Source: Paraniabella hibiscisoli
GTDB taxonomy: Bacteria; Bacteroidota; Bacteroidia; Chitinophagales; Chitinophagaceae
Length of the DNA stretch: 64,000 nt
Reading direction: 5' to 3'
Assembly: GCF_022512515.1 (NCBI RefSeq)
Contig: NZ_JAKWBK010000003.1
Span: forward strand, 310,001 to 374,000
In this document: positions 52,114 through 62,089 of the stretch, piece after piece
Layout of the letters: each line of letters opens with the position of its first letter
How positions within the stretch are numbered: the first letter of the stretch is position 1
The notes under the pieces: generated by a model
What the model saw: only the letters and a program-made list of their open reading frames with translations
What the model was told of the DNA's origin: nothing
Databases searched by the model: none
Position numbers and translations under genes: made by a program

Positions 52114-52351
52114 ATAAGGATGGGTTTTCATTTGAAAATTCTTCAAAATACGCCCCAAACTTAGGCTTTTTTAACGCTCTAAATGGTATTTGCTACTTCT
52201 GCCAATTTCGCGTTACTTTGTACAAAGCAATTTTTATTAAAAATTTGTACAACATATCTTCTTTTTACAACAGCATCTTGATCTGCTGAACCACTGACGG
52301 TTGATCTTTTTTACCCGCAACCTGTTTACTCATTTTTAAAAAGAAACCGAT

Positions 52352-53590
52352 ATGTCTTTCGCTACAAAGCAAGCATCCTCCTATTTTATTGAACTGGAAG
52401 AGCAATATGGCGCCCACAATTATCACCCCTTACCCGTTGTCTTGTCCAAAGGACAAGGCGTTTATGTATGGGATGTAGAAGGCCGCCAATACTTCGATTT
52501 TCTGAGCGGCTACTCGGCCGTTAACCAGGGGCATTGCCATCCTAAGATCGTGCAAGCTTTTATGGAGCAGGCCCAAACCCTTACCTTAACCAGTCGTGCA
52601 TTTTATAATGATAAGTTGGGGGAATTCGAAAAATACATCACGCAACTATTAGGTTATGACAAGGTATTGCCGATGAACACGGGTGTAGAAGCGGTAGAAA
52701 CAGCTATTAAGCTTTGTCGCAAATGGGCTTACGAAGTAAAAGGGATCCCCGAAAACGAGGCGAAAATTATTGTTTGCAATAATAATTTCCATGGCCGTAC
52801 TACTACTGTGATATCTTTTAGCAGCGATCCTTCCGCAAAAAACAACTTCGGCCCCTTTCCCAAAGGTTTTATCAGCATCCCTTATAATGATATAGCGGCG
52901 CTTAATAATGTACTGAAGTCTGAAGAAAATATTGCAGGTTTCCTGGTAGAACCGATACAGGGAGAAGCAGGGGTTTTTGTTCCCAAAGACGGGTATCTTA
53001 GCCAGTGTAAAACATTATGCGAAGCACATAATATTTTATTTATAGCAGATGAAATACAAACAGGTTTGTGCCGGACCGGTAAAATGCTGGCCTGCGACCA
53101 TGAAAATGTAAGACCCGATATCGTGTTATTGGGCAAGGCGCTCAGCGGAGGTATGCTGCCTGTTAGTGCCGTGCTGGCCGATGATGAAATCATGTTAACG
53201 ATCAAACCGGGAGAACATGGTTCTACTTATGGGGGCAATCCACTCGCCAGCGTAACAGCTATTGCGGCCTTGCAGGTACTGCTGGACGAAAATATGGCCG
53301 AGCGATCAGAAAAGCTGGGGGCTTATTTCAGGGAGGCATTAAAAAAGACAGGTTCTCCTTTAATACAAACCGTACGCGGAAAAGGACTGTTGAATGCAAT
53401 AGAAATCAACAGCAGCGATGAAAATATGGCCTGGGAAATTTGCCTGGCATTGAAAGAAAAAGGTTTGCTGGCGAAACCCACGCATGGAGATAAAATAAGA
53501 TTCGCCCCTCCGCTGGTAATCACCGAAGAACAATTAAAAGAGTGCATTGTTATCATTCAACAAACTTTACAATCCTTTGAGCGGTCCTAA
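52352..53590 (+). CDS. rocD: Ornithine aminotransferase
   Basis: 412 residues, intact. Class-III PLP aminotransferase making glutamate semialdehyde from ornithine. Motifs: YGAHNYHPLPVVLSKGQGVY, FLSGYSAVNQGHCHPKIV, MNTGVEAVETAIKLCRKW, NNFHGRTTTVISFS, ADEIQTGLCRTGK, PLP lysine in LLGKALSGGMLPVSAVLA and HGSTYGGNPLAS. These choose ornithine over other omega-aminotransferases. It is followed at once by a membrane-protein gene whose start overlaps its end. Confidence 0.96.
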   Translation: MSFATKQASSYFIELEEQYGAHNYHPLPVVLSKGQGVYVWDVEGRQYFDFLSGYSAVNQGHCHPKIVQAFMEQAQTLTLTSRAFYNDKLGEFEKYITQLLGYDKVLPMNTGVEAVETAIKLCRKWAYEVKGIPENEAKIIVCNNNFHGRTTTVISFSSDPSAKNNFGPFPKGFISIPYNDIAALNNVLKSEENIAGFLVEPIQGEAGVFVPKDGYLSQCKTLCEAHNILFIADEIQTGLCRTGKMLACDHENVRPDIVLLGKALSGGMLPVSAVLADDEIMLTIKPGEHGSTYGGNPLASVTAIAALQVLLDENMAERSEKLGAYFREALKKTGSPLIQTVRGKGLLNAIEINSSDENMAWEICLALKEKGLLAKPTHGDKIRFAPPLVITEEQLKECIVIIQQTLQSFERS

Positions 53591-54185
53591 ACATTTTTAT
53601 AATGCGCTGCCTGCATTTATTGTGGGAGCTATTGAAGGCCTGATCGTTATCCTGGCCATTTTTTGTTTTTTGCTGGCGAGAGGTGTAGATGCGGGCCTTA
53701 TATATATTTATACCGGCATTGCCGTTGTATTTATTGCCGGCCTGCTGGCAGTAGGCGCTTATTATACCCGCAAAGAAGAAATGGACAATAGCGGGGGCGA
53801 AAGCAAGATCCTGAAGATTTATCAATCCCTGGATATTGATGACCACTTAAAAAAGGCAATGGTGGATGACACCTTACAGGAAAACAAAGTGTGGGAAAAA
53901 GAGTGGCAGGAAGGCGGTAATGCCACCAGCAGCCTGATGCCTAAACAATACGCCCTGTCTGTATTCTGGGGATTTTTAACTGGCGGTATCATCATACTGA
54001 TCAATAATTACCTGGTGGAGTTACCCAATTATGCGGCACTCTTGATACCTTTTCTGTTACTGGCAATATTGGGATTCTATAAATACAAACTATCCAACCA
54101 AAAGCCGGTCAATGGTATGTTATTGATCTCTTTGTCGGGTATGGCAGCGGCTATAGGAGCCTGGTATGCCGGTGGTTTATTCTAA
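53547..54185 (+). CDS. Integral membrane protein downstream of rocD
   Basis: Up to 212 residues; the start is uncertain (TTG at 53547 inside rocD, or TTG at 53577). Helices near 25-45 (FIVGAIEGLIVILAIFCFLL), 50-70, 140-160 (VFWGFLTGGIIILINNYLV), 165-182 and 193-211. Between them is a charged cytosolic loop, ILKIYQSLDIDDHLKKAMVD. The general layout recalls VIT1/CCC1-type proteins, but I cannot confirm the metal-binding residues. Co-transcribed with rocD; function unknown. Confidence 0.65.
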   Translation: MLSFNKLYNPLSGPKHFYNALPAFIVGAIEGLIVILAIFCFLLARGVDAGLIYIYTGIAVVFIAGLLAVGAYYTRKEEMDNSGGESKILKIYQSLDIDDHLKKAMVDDTLQENKVWEKEWQEGGNATSSLMPKQYALSVFWGFLTGGIIILINNYLVELPNYAALLIPFLLLAILGFYKYKLSNQKPVNGMLLISLSGMAAAIGAWYAGGLF

Positions 54186-54586
54186 GCTTCGGGTTCTGCT
54201 ATTTTAACGGGTGGTTCTTTAGGAAAAAGTGCTGTAATCATCAAAGTGATGCTTGCTATTAAGAGCAGGTAAATACCCGCCAGTTTTTCGGGGCATACAC
54301 CGGCTTCGCAATGCGGCACTACTCCAAAATTCCGGATACCCCAGGCCAGGTTTAAGGCTGCAAATAAAAGTCCTAATCTTTTGGCCCAGATTTTTGGAAC
54401 GAAAGCGCAGATCAATATAAAGAACGCTAATACAAAGTGAGCCAGGGCAGGTTTGCCATAACGTGTTCCTGTAGTATCCACACCCGTTATCGTCAAAGCC
54501 GGATCTTCAATTCTCATCCAGGGCATAAAACATGCAGTCACTAATACTATAATACCTAACAGTGTAAAAATTAAGGAACGATTCAT
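54182..54586 (-). CDS. Small four-helix membrane protein
   Basis: 134 residues, intact. Helices near 5-22, 49-66, 70-86 and 103-121, with an extracytoplasmic loop WMRIEDPALTITGVDTTGTR and a second loop with two Cys (VPHCEAGVCPEKLAG) that may form a disulfide. The end overlaps the convergent rocD-downstream gene by four bases. The pattern is shared by hypothetical proteins of Bacteroidota; no function known. Confidence 0.75.
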   Translation of the reverse strand: MNRSLIFTLLGIIVLVTACFMPWMRIEDPALTITGVDTTGTRYGKPALAHFVLAFFILICAFVPKIWAKRLGLLFAALNLAWGIRNFGVVPHCEAGVCPEKLAGIYLLLIASITLMITALFPKEPPVKIAEPEA

Positions 54587-54600
54587 GGCTGCAAAAGTAA

Positions 54601-54626
54601 ATGAGCGCCCGTAAAGAAGCGCTCAT
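54601..54626. terminator. Hairpin between porin-family gene and membrane-protein gene
   Basis: ATGAGCGC (54601-54608) pairs perfectly with GCGCTCAT (54619-54626). Flanking T/A-runs are short, so it is a moderate terminator for the barrel gene ending at 54650. Confidence 0.55.
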
Positions 54627-54649
54627 TTTGTAAAAATCTGATAATATAT

Positions 54650-55345
54650 TTAGAAATAAAATACGCCGCTCACACCCAGTGCCCGGTGTTGGTTACTTTT
54701 ATTGGCGTTATCATTCGTTCCTTCACCAGGAGTTGTATTGGTTAATCCCAAACCATATTGAGCGTGCACACCGAATTTACCGAAATCCACACCCCCTATA
54801 ATATTAGCGCCAAAGTCAAACCTTTTAAACTGGCCCGACCCACGATTTCCTTCCGTATTCAAATCATCATCACCCCATTTAATTTTATCTTCTGAAGATG
54901 TTGTTACACCAGCTACGGTATTTTCCCATTTGTTTTTGCCGGCTATTCCTACTGCGCCGTAAGGACCTGCACCAATATAAGCTTTAACTTTTTCATTAAA
55001 CGGCAGCATAATGGCAAGGTTTACCGGCAACTCCAGGTAGAGCGGATTTGTCTTGGCAAAGCCCTTGCCGGCTGCATTGTCCCAGTTCACTTCTGTACCT
55101 TTCGATTGCAGGTCAAGCCCGGTTCTTATTTCAAAGGTAGAACCTAAAGGAATAGCCCCTACTACACCCGCATTAAATGTATTCAGTCGTTTAGAGTCGT
55201 CAGTTTCACCGCTGCCTGTATTAGTTATATTAGCAGAGTTCCATCCGCCCTTAACACCAAATTTTGCTTCAGCAAAGCCTTGTGCGTTTACAACGCCGGC
55301 GGTAGCCAATAATGCTACAGCTCCCATAATCATTTTACGTTTCAT
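54650..55345 (-). CDS. Outer membrane beta-barrel (PorT/porin family) protein
   Basis: 231 residues, intact. Signal peptide ends VVNAQGFAEA. Barrel strands: KFGVKGGWNSANIT, FNAGVVGAIPLGSTFEIRTG LDLQSKG, LYLELPVNLAIML, AYIGAGPYGAVGIAG, FGVHAQYGLGLTN and C-terminal LGVSGVFYF with terminal Phe. Third protein of this family in the window. Function unknown. Confidence 0.85.
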   Translation of the reverse strand: MKRKMIMGAVALLATAGVVNAQGFAEAKFGVKGGWNSANITNTGSGETDDSKRLNTFNAGVVGAIPLGSTFEIRTGLDLQSKGTEVNWDNAAGKGFAKTNPLYLELPVNLAIMLPFNEKVKAYIGAGPYGAVGIAGKNKWENTVAGVTTSSEDKIKWGDDDLNTEGNRGSGQFKRFDFGANIIGGVDFGKFGVHAQYGLGLTNTTPGEGTNDNANKSNQHRALGVSGVFYF

Positions 55346-55498
55346 AATCTTTCATTTTAAGTTTACTTAGGATCAGATTGTTTTTCTGCCCTACCCCTTA
55401 AAATACTGTGCCAAAAAGCCTTTTACAAAGAGACTTTTACTATAAAACGCAAAAACAATTGTCTGCCAAACTATTGCAACAGCATATTTCTTCGATAC

Positions 55499-57485
55499 TT
55501 ATTTTTGCTGGTAGGATATTGCTGGTTGCTGTTTTTCTTTTTCGCGGAAACCAGATGCAGATTTCATCAACTGTATCAATTCTTTACGATATCCTTCTTT
55601 ATCATTGTTTTTTACGCCATTAACCAGATCTATTGCCAGTTGATAACCACCCGTCCCTTTGTACTCAGAATTTCTTAATAGCATACCAAATTGTGCTATA
55701 CCGGCAGCCAACTGTATATTTTCACCGGAGTTGCTTACAGATACAGGCGTACCGGCAAGGATCTTCTCCAAAAGCAGGCTTTTATCGCCATCTGGTTTTT
55801 TATACCTGAATTTAACCGTCATCACTTCATTACTATTGTTAAAACCGGATACAGAACCCTGGGTTTTCTGATACTTCAGTCCATCTACCTTTTTTAATTC
55901 GGCGGCTTCAATGCCTGCCGGGATAATCTCATACAAAGCTGTAACCGTATGACCGCTACCCAACTCCCCGGCATCTTTGGTATCATCATTAAAATCTTCT
56001 TTGGCCAGCATACGATTTTCGTAACCGATCAGGCGGTATCCCTGTACCTTGGCAGGATTAAACTCTACCTGCAACTTTACATCTTTAGCAATGGTAAACA
56101 TCGTGCCTCCAAACTGGCTGATCAATACTTTACGGGCTTCACTTAAATTATCAATATAGGCATGATTACCATTTCCTTTATTCGCCAGCTTCTGCATTTT
56201 GGCATCCTGGTAATTACCCGTGCCATACCCCAAAACTGTAAGGAATATGCCGCTTTTTCGTTTTTCTTCAATCATTCTTTCCAGCTCATCATCGCTGCTT
56301 TGCCCTACATTGAAATCTCCATCTGTACAAAGCACGATCCGGTTATTCCCGTTTTTAATAAAGCCTTCCTGGGCCATTTTATATGCCAGCTGTATGCCGG
56401 CTCCACCGGCTGTTGAACCACCTGCCTGTAAACGATCTATCGCATCTTTTATTTTTATAGTTTCATTTCCTTCGGTGGAGGGCAACACCACTCCAGCATT
56501 ACCGGCATATACCACCAGGGCCATTCTATCCTGTGGCCTTAGCTGATCGGCCAGCAATTTCATGGAAGACTGTACCAGTGGTAATTTATCGGGTGAAGAC
56601 ATGCTGCCACTTACGTCGATCAAAAAACAATATTGGCGGCCGGCAAATTTTCAGTAGCTATTTTTTTGCCTTGCAAACCTATGGATACCAATTGGTGTTT
56701 TTCATTCCAGGGGCAAACCGCATATTCTGTATTAATGCTGAAAGGCGCGTCTCCGGCAGGTTGCGGATATCTATAGCTGAAATAATTGATCATTTCTTCA
56801 ATACGAACCGAACCATCAGGGGGTAATTGTCCGCTATTAATAAACCTGCGTATATTGCTGTAAGAAGCTCCATCCACATCAATTGAAAAGGTAGACAAAG
56901 GATTATCTGTCGATTTCAGGAAGGGGTTTTCGGTAATGTGATCATATCCTTCCCGCGCCTCTGATTCAATACGATGCCGGTCAACTTTTTTAGTTCCGAT
57001 TGAGCAGACACTTTATATTTAAAAGATGGGCTGGATGCAACGTCATAATTATTAGCCGATGTTGTGGCAATTCCTCGAATTAAGATGTTTTGGGGTGATG
57101 ATTGGCGAACGATGCCGGCGACACTACCCACCAATGCTTTTTTCTCCTGCCGGCCATAGCCTACCACTACCACTTCATTTAAAGTTTGGCTAATAGCTTC
57201 CAGCACCACTTTCAGCTTTGTTGCATTTTTTACTGCCACAACCTTCTGATTAAAACCAACAGATGTAATAATTAATAACGCATCCCTGCTTTTAACTTCA
57301 ATAGTAAAATTCCCCTGGTCATCGGCGCTGGTTGAATTAGAAGTGCCCTTTTCCTGCACGGCAGCATGGGCAATAGGTATACCGGCAATGTCGGTAACTA
57401 CTCCGGTTATCGTAACAGGCTTTTGGGTAAAAGCTACTAACACTATTATTAATAAGGGTAAAACCATCCATTTTATCCATTTCAT
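55499..57485 (-). CDS. VWA (YfbK-type) protein with CarboxypepD-like N-terminal domain, frameshifted
   Basis: About 662 residues from the ATG at 57485 (MKWIKWMVLPLLIIV). A signal/anchor is followed by a carboxypeptidase-regulatory-like domain (VTITGVVTDIAGIPIAHAAV, DDQGNFTIEVKS), then a stretch identical in style to the start of a SusC plug (LNEVVVVGYGRQEKKALVGS), then the YfbK-type region ENPFLKSTDNPLSTFSIDVD GASYSN and a VWA domain with the MIDAS motif DVSGSMSSPDKL. Breaks near 56935-56960 and near 56620. VWA proteins bind other proteins through a metal ion. Likely envelope-anchored. Confidence 0.85.
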
Positions 57486-57711
57486 TATTTTAATTTTTAA
57501 GGGGTGATTAATAACAACCCAGGAAAGATGATCGACTGGCCTTGTCAATACATCTTACTATTGGTTGCAGGAGTACTGTTGCGTTAAAGATGACGGTAAA
57601 TCGTAAAATGCATAAAAAATAAAAAATTTAAATGGCGTGTGTATTTTTCTGAAGAAAGGCATCTTACTTATATAAACACACAACCAGCACTTTTAATATT
57701 TAATAGTTGTT

Positions 57712-58317
57712 ATGTTGAAATATGTATTTCTGATATCCATTTTCTTATCTCTGTCGGCTGCCGGCTCGGCAAAAAAGATGATACGTCCGGTCGAATATGT
57801 GGCGAGCATTGCCGATCTGATTGTTACCGGGAAGATAATCTCGGTTGAAAACGGTACTTATCAATTTAAAATAGCAGAAACAATAAAAGGAAAAAGTGTC
57901 GGGTTGATAACGGTACAGCAATTCAGCGAGTGGGAGTGCGACGTTCGTTATGCGAAAGCAGCAAAAGGGCAACAATTGTTTCTGTTTTTAAAAAAGATAA
58001 ATGGCAAATATGAAATCGTGAACGGCAGTACCGGGGAATTGCCGGTTATTGATGGTAAAGTGACATTAATGTACGAAAGTCCTGATCATATCTTTAAACA
58101 TTCGTATCCCTACCAGGTAAATATTGAAGAATTTAAAGCGGGGATTAAAGGTTTTATCCGTGTTTTTTCTATGAGCGAATACGATAAAGAAGCCAATCGG
58201 TTCTATTTTTTGCAAAGAGCCAGAGAAAATGAATTGCAAAAATTTATAGCAAGTAGCAGTTTTTCGAAATGGATGTATGAAAAAGTGCAGAGAAATTATA
58301 CAATAATAAAATCATAG
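57712..58317 (+). CDS. Secreted hypothetical protein
   Basis: 201 residues, intact. Signal peptide MLKYVFLISIFLSLSAAGSA, then a small OB/beta domain (IADLIVTGKIISVENGTYQF, AETIKGKSVGLITVQQF, AKGQQLFLFLKKING) and a helical C-terminus. The first domain resembles proteins that bear an uptake-type beta barrel, but I recognise no family. It is 36 bases upstream of the sigma-factor gene on the same strand, so the three genes may form an operon. Confidence 0.68.
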   Translation: MLKYVFLISIFLSLSAAGSAKKMIRPVEYVASIADLIVTGKIISVENGTYQFKIAETIKGKSVGLITVQQFSEWECDVRYAKAAKGQQLFLFLKKINGKYEIVNGSTGELPVIDGKVTLMYESPDHIFKHSYPYQVNIEEFKAGIKGFIRVFSMSEYDKEANRFYFLQRARENELQKFIASSSFSKWMYEKVQRNYTIIKS

Positions 58318-58352
58318 TATATTAGTATAAATTTACAGGTTAAACACTCTAT

Positions 58353-58929
58353 TTGGCGCTGGTTGTAAAAATATCATCTTTAAAAGAAGCCACCGACGAA
58401 CAACTGTTAGCACAATTTAAGCAAACAGGTGATCAGCAGGCATTGGCGGAGCTATACCTGCGCTACAGCGAATTATTGTATGGTGTGTGCTTAAAATACC
58501 TGGAAGATGCGGAGGAAGCCAAAGATGCTGTGATGAATATCTACCAGGAATTATTGATAAAAGTGCCCCGGCATGAAATTCAGAACTTTAAAAGCTGGGT
58601 ATATGTGCTTACCAAAAATCATTGCCTGATGCAGTTGCGCAGCGCCAAAAAAATATTACGGTAAGTTTAGAACAGCACCCTGTGCAATCGGATGATTTCT
58701 CGCATCTGGATAGTGTAATTGAAAAAGAGGAAGCGTTTAAACGGCTTGAAAAATGTATTGAAAAGCTTCCGGATGAACAGCAACAAAGCATTAAGTTATT
58801 TTATTATGAGAGTAAATGCTATAATGAAATAGCCGAAACTACCAGCATGGACTGGAATAAAGTGCGGAGCCTGATACAGAACGGCCGCCGCAATCTTAAA
58901 ATTTGTATGGAAAAAATGCAGCAAACTAA
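58353..58929 (+). CDS. ECF-type RNA polymerase sigma factor, frameshifted
   Basis: About 192 residues. Region 2: DEQLLAQFKQTGDQQALAEL, YLRYSELLYGVCLKYLEDAE, FKSWVYVLTKNHCLMQLR. Region 4: IEKLPDEQQQSIKLFYYESK, CYNEIAETTSMDWNKVRSLI, QNGRRNLKI. The break at A7 58647-58653 (one base short; rejoined KKNITVSLEQ) separates the halves. A second short run, A6 58911-58916, hides the natural stop: with one more base the protein ends MEKNAAN at 58927-58929, overlapping the next ATG. The TTG at 58353 is the likely start. Confidence 0.88.
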
Positions 58930-60287
58930 TACTACATATCCGTTTTATGGGCCTGAAGATATCAAAAGATATCTCAGTGGCAGCATGAGCGCGCAGGAAA
59001 TGCACGATATGGAAAAAGCTGCATTAAAAGATCCGCTGCTTGCTGATGCTATTGACGGCTTCAGAAATGCAGACCCGGTAGTTACTGATACCCATTTAAA
59101 TGCTATAAAAGCTTCTATTTTGGGTTTATCATTACAGGAAAAACCCTTGGTTGTTCCCTTAACCCCTTCCCCGAAAAATCCTGGTGGCGTTGGGTAGCCG
59201 CAGCCTGCAGCCTTGGCATTATAGCCGGCGCAACATGGTGGGTTATAGAAAATATTAAACCCGGAGCCATTCAACCCCTGGCTAAAAACGAGCAGGTGCC
59301 CGCCACCCTGGGTGATTCGATCCGGCCAGCTTCTGCTGATCATACCGCGTCTGTCGTTAAAGAAAAGGCCGAAACGGATCAGGTTATCGCTGCTGAAAAC
59401 AAGGAAACTGACGGCGTAAAACCTGGATTAAAGAAAGAACAGGCGATATCGGCCAAGGTTTCGGCTCCGGCTCCGACTCAAGCATTGCAAGCACCTATAG
59501 CTCAAAAAGTAATGGAAGATGAGGCCACTGCTCCTCATAAAAACGAATCTAATTTCGAACTCAAGGCGTTGAAAAGAAAAGAGGTGAGCGACAATTATGT
59601 GTCATCCATGATCGCTGCACCTGCACCGCCAGCCGCTCCAACACCTAATATAAAAACTTCAGGGTTCGGTAACGCTACGAGCCTCCAACCCGTTGCTTAT
59701 ATCGAGGGGCTCGTTGTTGATAAAGATGGGGCGCCACTGGCCAACGCATCTATTTCAGTACCTGGTCGTAATAAAACTACTGCCAATAATGATGGCAGCT
59801 TTGTATTACCCGTTTACGACAGCAGCTTTGGTGTGTCGGTAAACAGGTTTGGCTACCAGAATGCGACAGCATTGCTCAGCCCTGGCAAAACCAATAAAAT
59901 AGTATTAAATAAAACACCTGTCAATCTTGATGAAATAGTAGTCGCCGGCGATAACGTTAAACACCGGATGAAAAAGGCTGCATTTTTGGAAGATGCCCGT
60001 AAAGCGCAAGCATTGGCTGTGAGTGCCAATGAGGTCATTTACCCGGAAGAAGGCTGGAGCCATTTTTATGAAGAACTGGGCACCAGCCTGGGAGTAGACA
60101 AAGGCAAAAAGACCAAAACCCTCCAGATCAAATTTACCGTAGACGATAACGGCGACCCGGTAGACTTTGAAGTAGTAGAGAGCCCGGATGCCATTATGGC
60201 AAAAAAGCGATCGAGTTTATTAAAAAAGCTAAATGGAAAAACTTCAAGCTCGATAAAAATGCCCTGGTAAAAATAGAGGTGAATTAA
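58916..60287 (+). CDS. Membrane anti-sigma-type protein with CarboxypepD-like and TonB-like C-terminal domains, frameshifted
   Basis: About 457 residues from the ATG at 58916. Cytosolic N-terminus with PEDIKRYLSGSMSAQEMHDM and KDPLLADAIDGF, the pattern used by Bacteroidota anti-sigma partners. One transmembrane helix (WWRWVAAACSLGIIAGATWW) appears after one base is added at CC 59180-59181. A Lys/Ala/Glu/Pro-rich linker leads to a carboxypeptidase-regulatory-like domain (VVDKDGAPLANASISVPG) and a TonB-C-like end. That end is restored by a shift near 60205 to AIEFIKKAKWKNFKLDKNAL, stopping at 60287. Probably senses the envelope and controls the sigma factor. Confidence 0.82.
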
Positions 60288-61066
60288 TACGGATCCTGGA
60301 TAGCGGGGTTAAGGATGCCAGCAGACAACATCCCCGGATATGGTTACCAGGATGGGTGTTCAGCACCCAATACCTTATACCTCTAACCCGGCCACGTGAT
60401 TATTGTTAATTAAAATGCCGCATAGAGATTCTACCACATTTTTAAATTAACCAGTAACCTCCCACCATCCGAGGATATTCGAACCGCCAAAATGAATGGT
60501 ATGATGGCGCTACAAGTCATGAATTATTCTTCCTAACAATTACTACCTCAACAATAGCTTGGAACACTGAACCCAATTTTATAGCTGCCATAAAGACATC
60601 TATCTTATTATTTACATTAGGGACAACTATAGAAGAACAAGTACTATTCTCAACACTTTAAACGGTCCACTATAGAAGGGTGGGAGATCCTACGGTGGAG
60701 CTCCAGATCCAGAGTATAAAAATGAAGCGGCTCATTATACCTACAATTAAATTAGAGATAACCCTCGTTCTGAATTTTAAAGCCCTTCTTAAAAATTCGT
60801 AAATTCACACAAAACATGCTCAACCGTTGGTTAAGGTAGCCACAACAGATATGATTTTGTGGTCATTTCTTTTTATCGCTTGTCCCACTACAAATAGAAT
60901 TTTGTAATTTATTAATTATCAAATCAATAGGTATAAAATTGATTATTAACTGCCAACAATCAAAATACTCCAGAAATACAGTAGAAAAAGGCCAATTTTT
61001 TATTTAATTTTATTAGATATAATCTATATAAAAAATTGAAAATAAATTGTTTTATAAAATATATAA

Positions 61067-61128
61067 TACTAATTTATTTAGTTGACATGTTTTTTAATTG
61101 CAAAATTCAAATTACTAATTTATTTAGT
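61067..61128. repeat. Two direct copies of TACTAATTTATTTAGT in AT-rich DNA
   Basis: The 16-base unit occurs at 61067-61082 and 61113-61128, 46 bases apart. Each copy contains an inverted repeat ACTAA-N5-TTAGT. Possible paired protein-binding sites or a decayed mobile-element end; no gene start lies within 300 bases, so their target is unclear. Confidence 0.6.
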
Positions 61129-61264
61129 AGAACTTAAGTGTTTCTGTTATTTTTAAACCGTGTAGAATATAAACAACAATGCCAGCTCCTGCTTGTATTT
61201 AAGTGATACAGTTATGAAAAATTCATTTTCTTAAACTGACAAAAATCTATCTAACTAGTGGCTA

Positions 61265-61305
61265 CAAAAAATCCCTGCTATAGTTTATATACTACCTGCA
61301 GGGAT
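61265..61305 (-). terminator. Rho-independent terminator after pyrE
   Basis: ATCCCTGC (61271-61278) pairs with GCAGGGAT (61298-61305), followed on the minus strand by a T-run of six. It ends the pyrE transcript (stop at 61374). Confidence 0.85.
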
Positions 61306-61373
61306 GAATAAATTTTTATAAAAGAGAGGTGAATGCGTCAATTCAAGCATTCAAAAGGAAAGCTGGTGTGCTA

Positions 61374-62005
61374 TTAGACACCTGTCCAATTGGCAGGATC
61401 TTCTCTCCATTGCAATAATTGCCCGGCTTGTTCCGGTTGAATAATTCCTTTTTCCTGGGCTAATTCCAGGAGCATCGGGTAGCTGGTAAGCGGGTGGTAT
61501 TTTAATCCCCTGGCTTCAAAAGCTTCTTTGGCTACAGAAAAATCATAGGTAAAAATAGATACCATTCCCACAATTTCCAGTCCGGCCGCCAGCAAAGCAT
61601 CTACCGCCTGCAGGCTGCTTTTTCCGGTACTTACCAGGTCTTCGATCACCACAATTTTTTGCCCGGCCTCATACCTGCCCTCGATCTGGTTTCCCAAACC
61701 ATGGTCTTTGGGTTTTGGACGTACATATAAAAGGGAAGCTTTAACTGATCCGCAGCCAGGGCTCCCCAGGCGATCCCGGCGGTAGCAACACCCGCCAAAG
61801 CGTCAGCTTCGCCAAACTCTTCGAACAACACATTACACATTTCACTCTTGATAAAATCGCGGATAAAGGGGTAAGACAGGATACTGCGGTTATCGCAGTA
61901 AATGGGACTTTTCCAGCCGCTGGCCCAAGTGAAGGGATTCTCCGGACTTAATTTTACCGCGTTGGCCTGCAATAATTTTTCGGCCACAACTTTTGCATCG
62001 TTCAT
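61374..62005 (-). CDS. pyrE: Orotate phosphoribosyltransferase, frameshifted
   Basis: About 211 residues. Joins orotate to PRPP to make OMP in pyrimidine synthesis. Motifs: NAVKLSPENPFTWASGWKSP IYCDNR, GVATAGIAWGALAAD, VRPKPKDHGLGNQIEG and the PRPP loop IVVIEDLVSTGKSSLQAV. The break is a T-run near 61725 (rejoined LPFLYVRPKPKDHGLG). Divergent from the NUDIX gene across an 84-base gap. Confidence 0.95.
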
Positions 62006-62089
62006 ACCTACTACCTATTTTTAGGTTGCGAAAATAAAAATTTCCCGATACCCGGCCTCGAAACGCCACTTATTATAATCCACATAGTT

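Larger units (their letters stand above)
60288..61373. other. 1.1-kb AT-rich region without a supportable gene
   Basis: The first part (60353-60369) holds a weak GGGTG/CACCC hairpin that may end the anti-sigma gene. From 60470 to 60770 short open stretches occur in changing frames, one ending GGRSYGGAPDPEYKNEAAHY, which could be a decayed gene tail but is too broken to call. From about 60900 to 61250 the DNA is very AT-rich and carries the ACTAA/TTAGT repeats listed separately. Nothing else is seen. Confidence 0.6.

Noticed and set aside
52210..52250. Palindrome TTTGTACAAA upstream of rocD as an operator
   Set aside because: It is short, AT-rich and only loosely matched by the nearby TTTGTACAAC; not distinguishable from chance in this divergent intergenic region.
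58353..60287. A genuine sigma/anti-sigma fusion protein
   Set aside because: A single extra A in a six-base run gives a normal stop and an overlapping ATG, as in related gene pairs.
60660..60770. Tail of a polymorphic-toxin-like protein (GGRSYGGAPDPEYKNEAAHY)
   Set aside because: The frame is closed by stops just upstream, and no toxin, immunity or RHS repeat sequence is present nearby.
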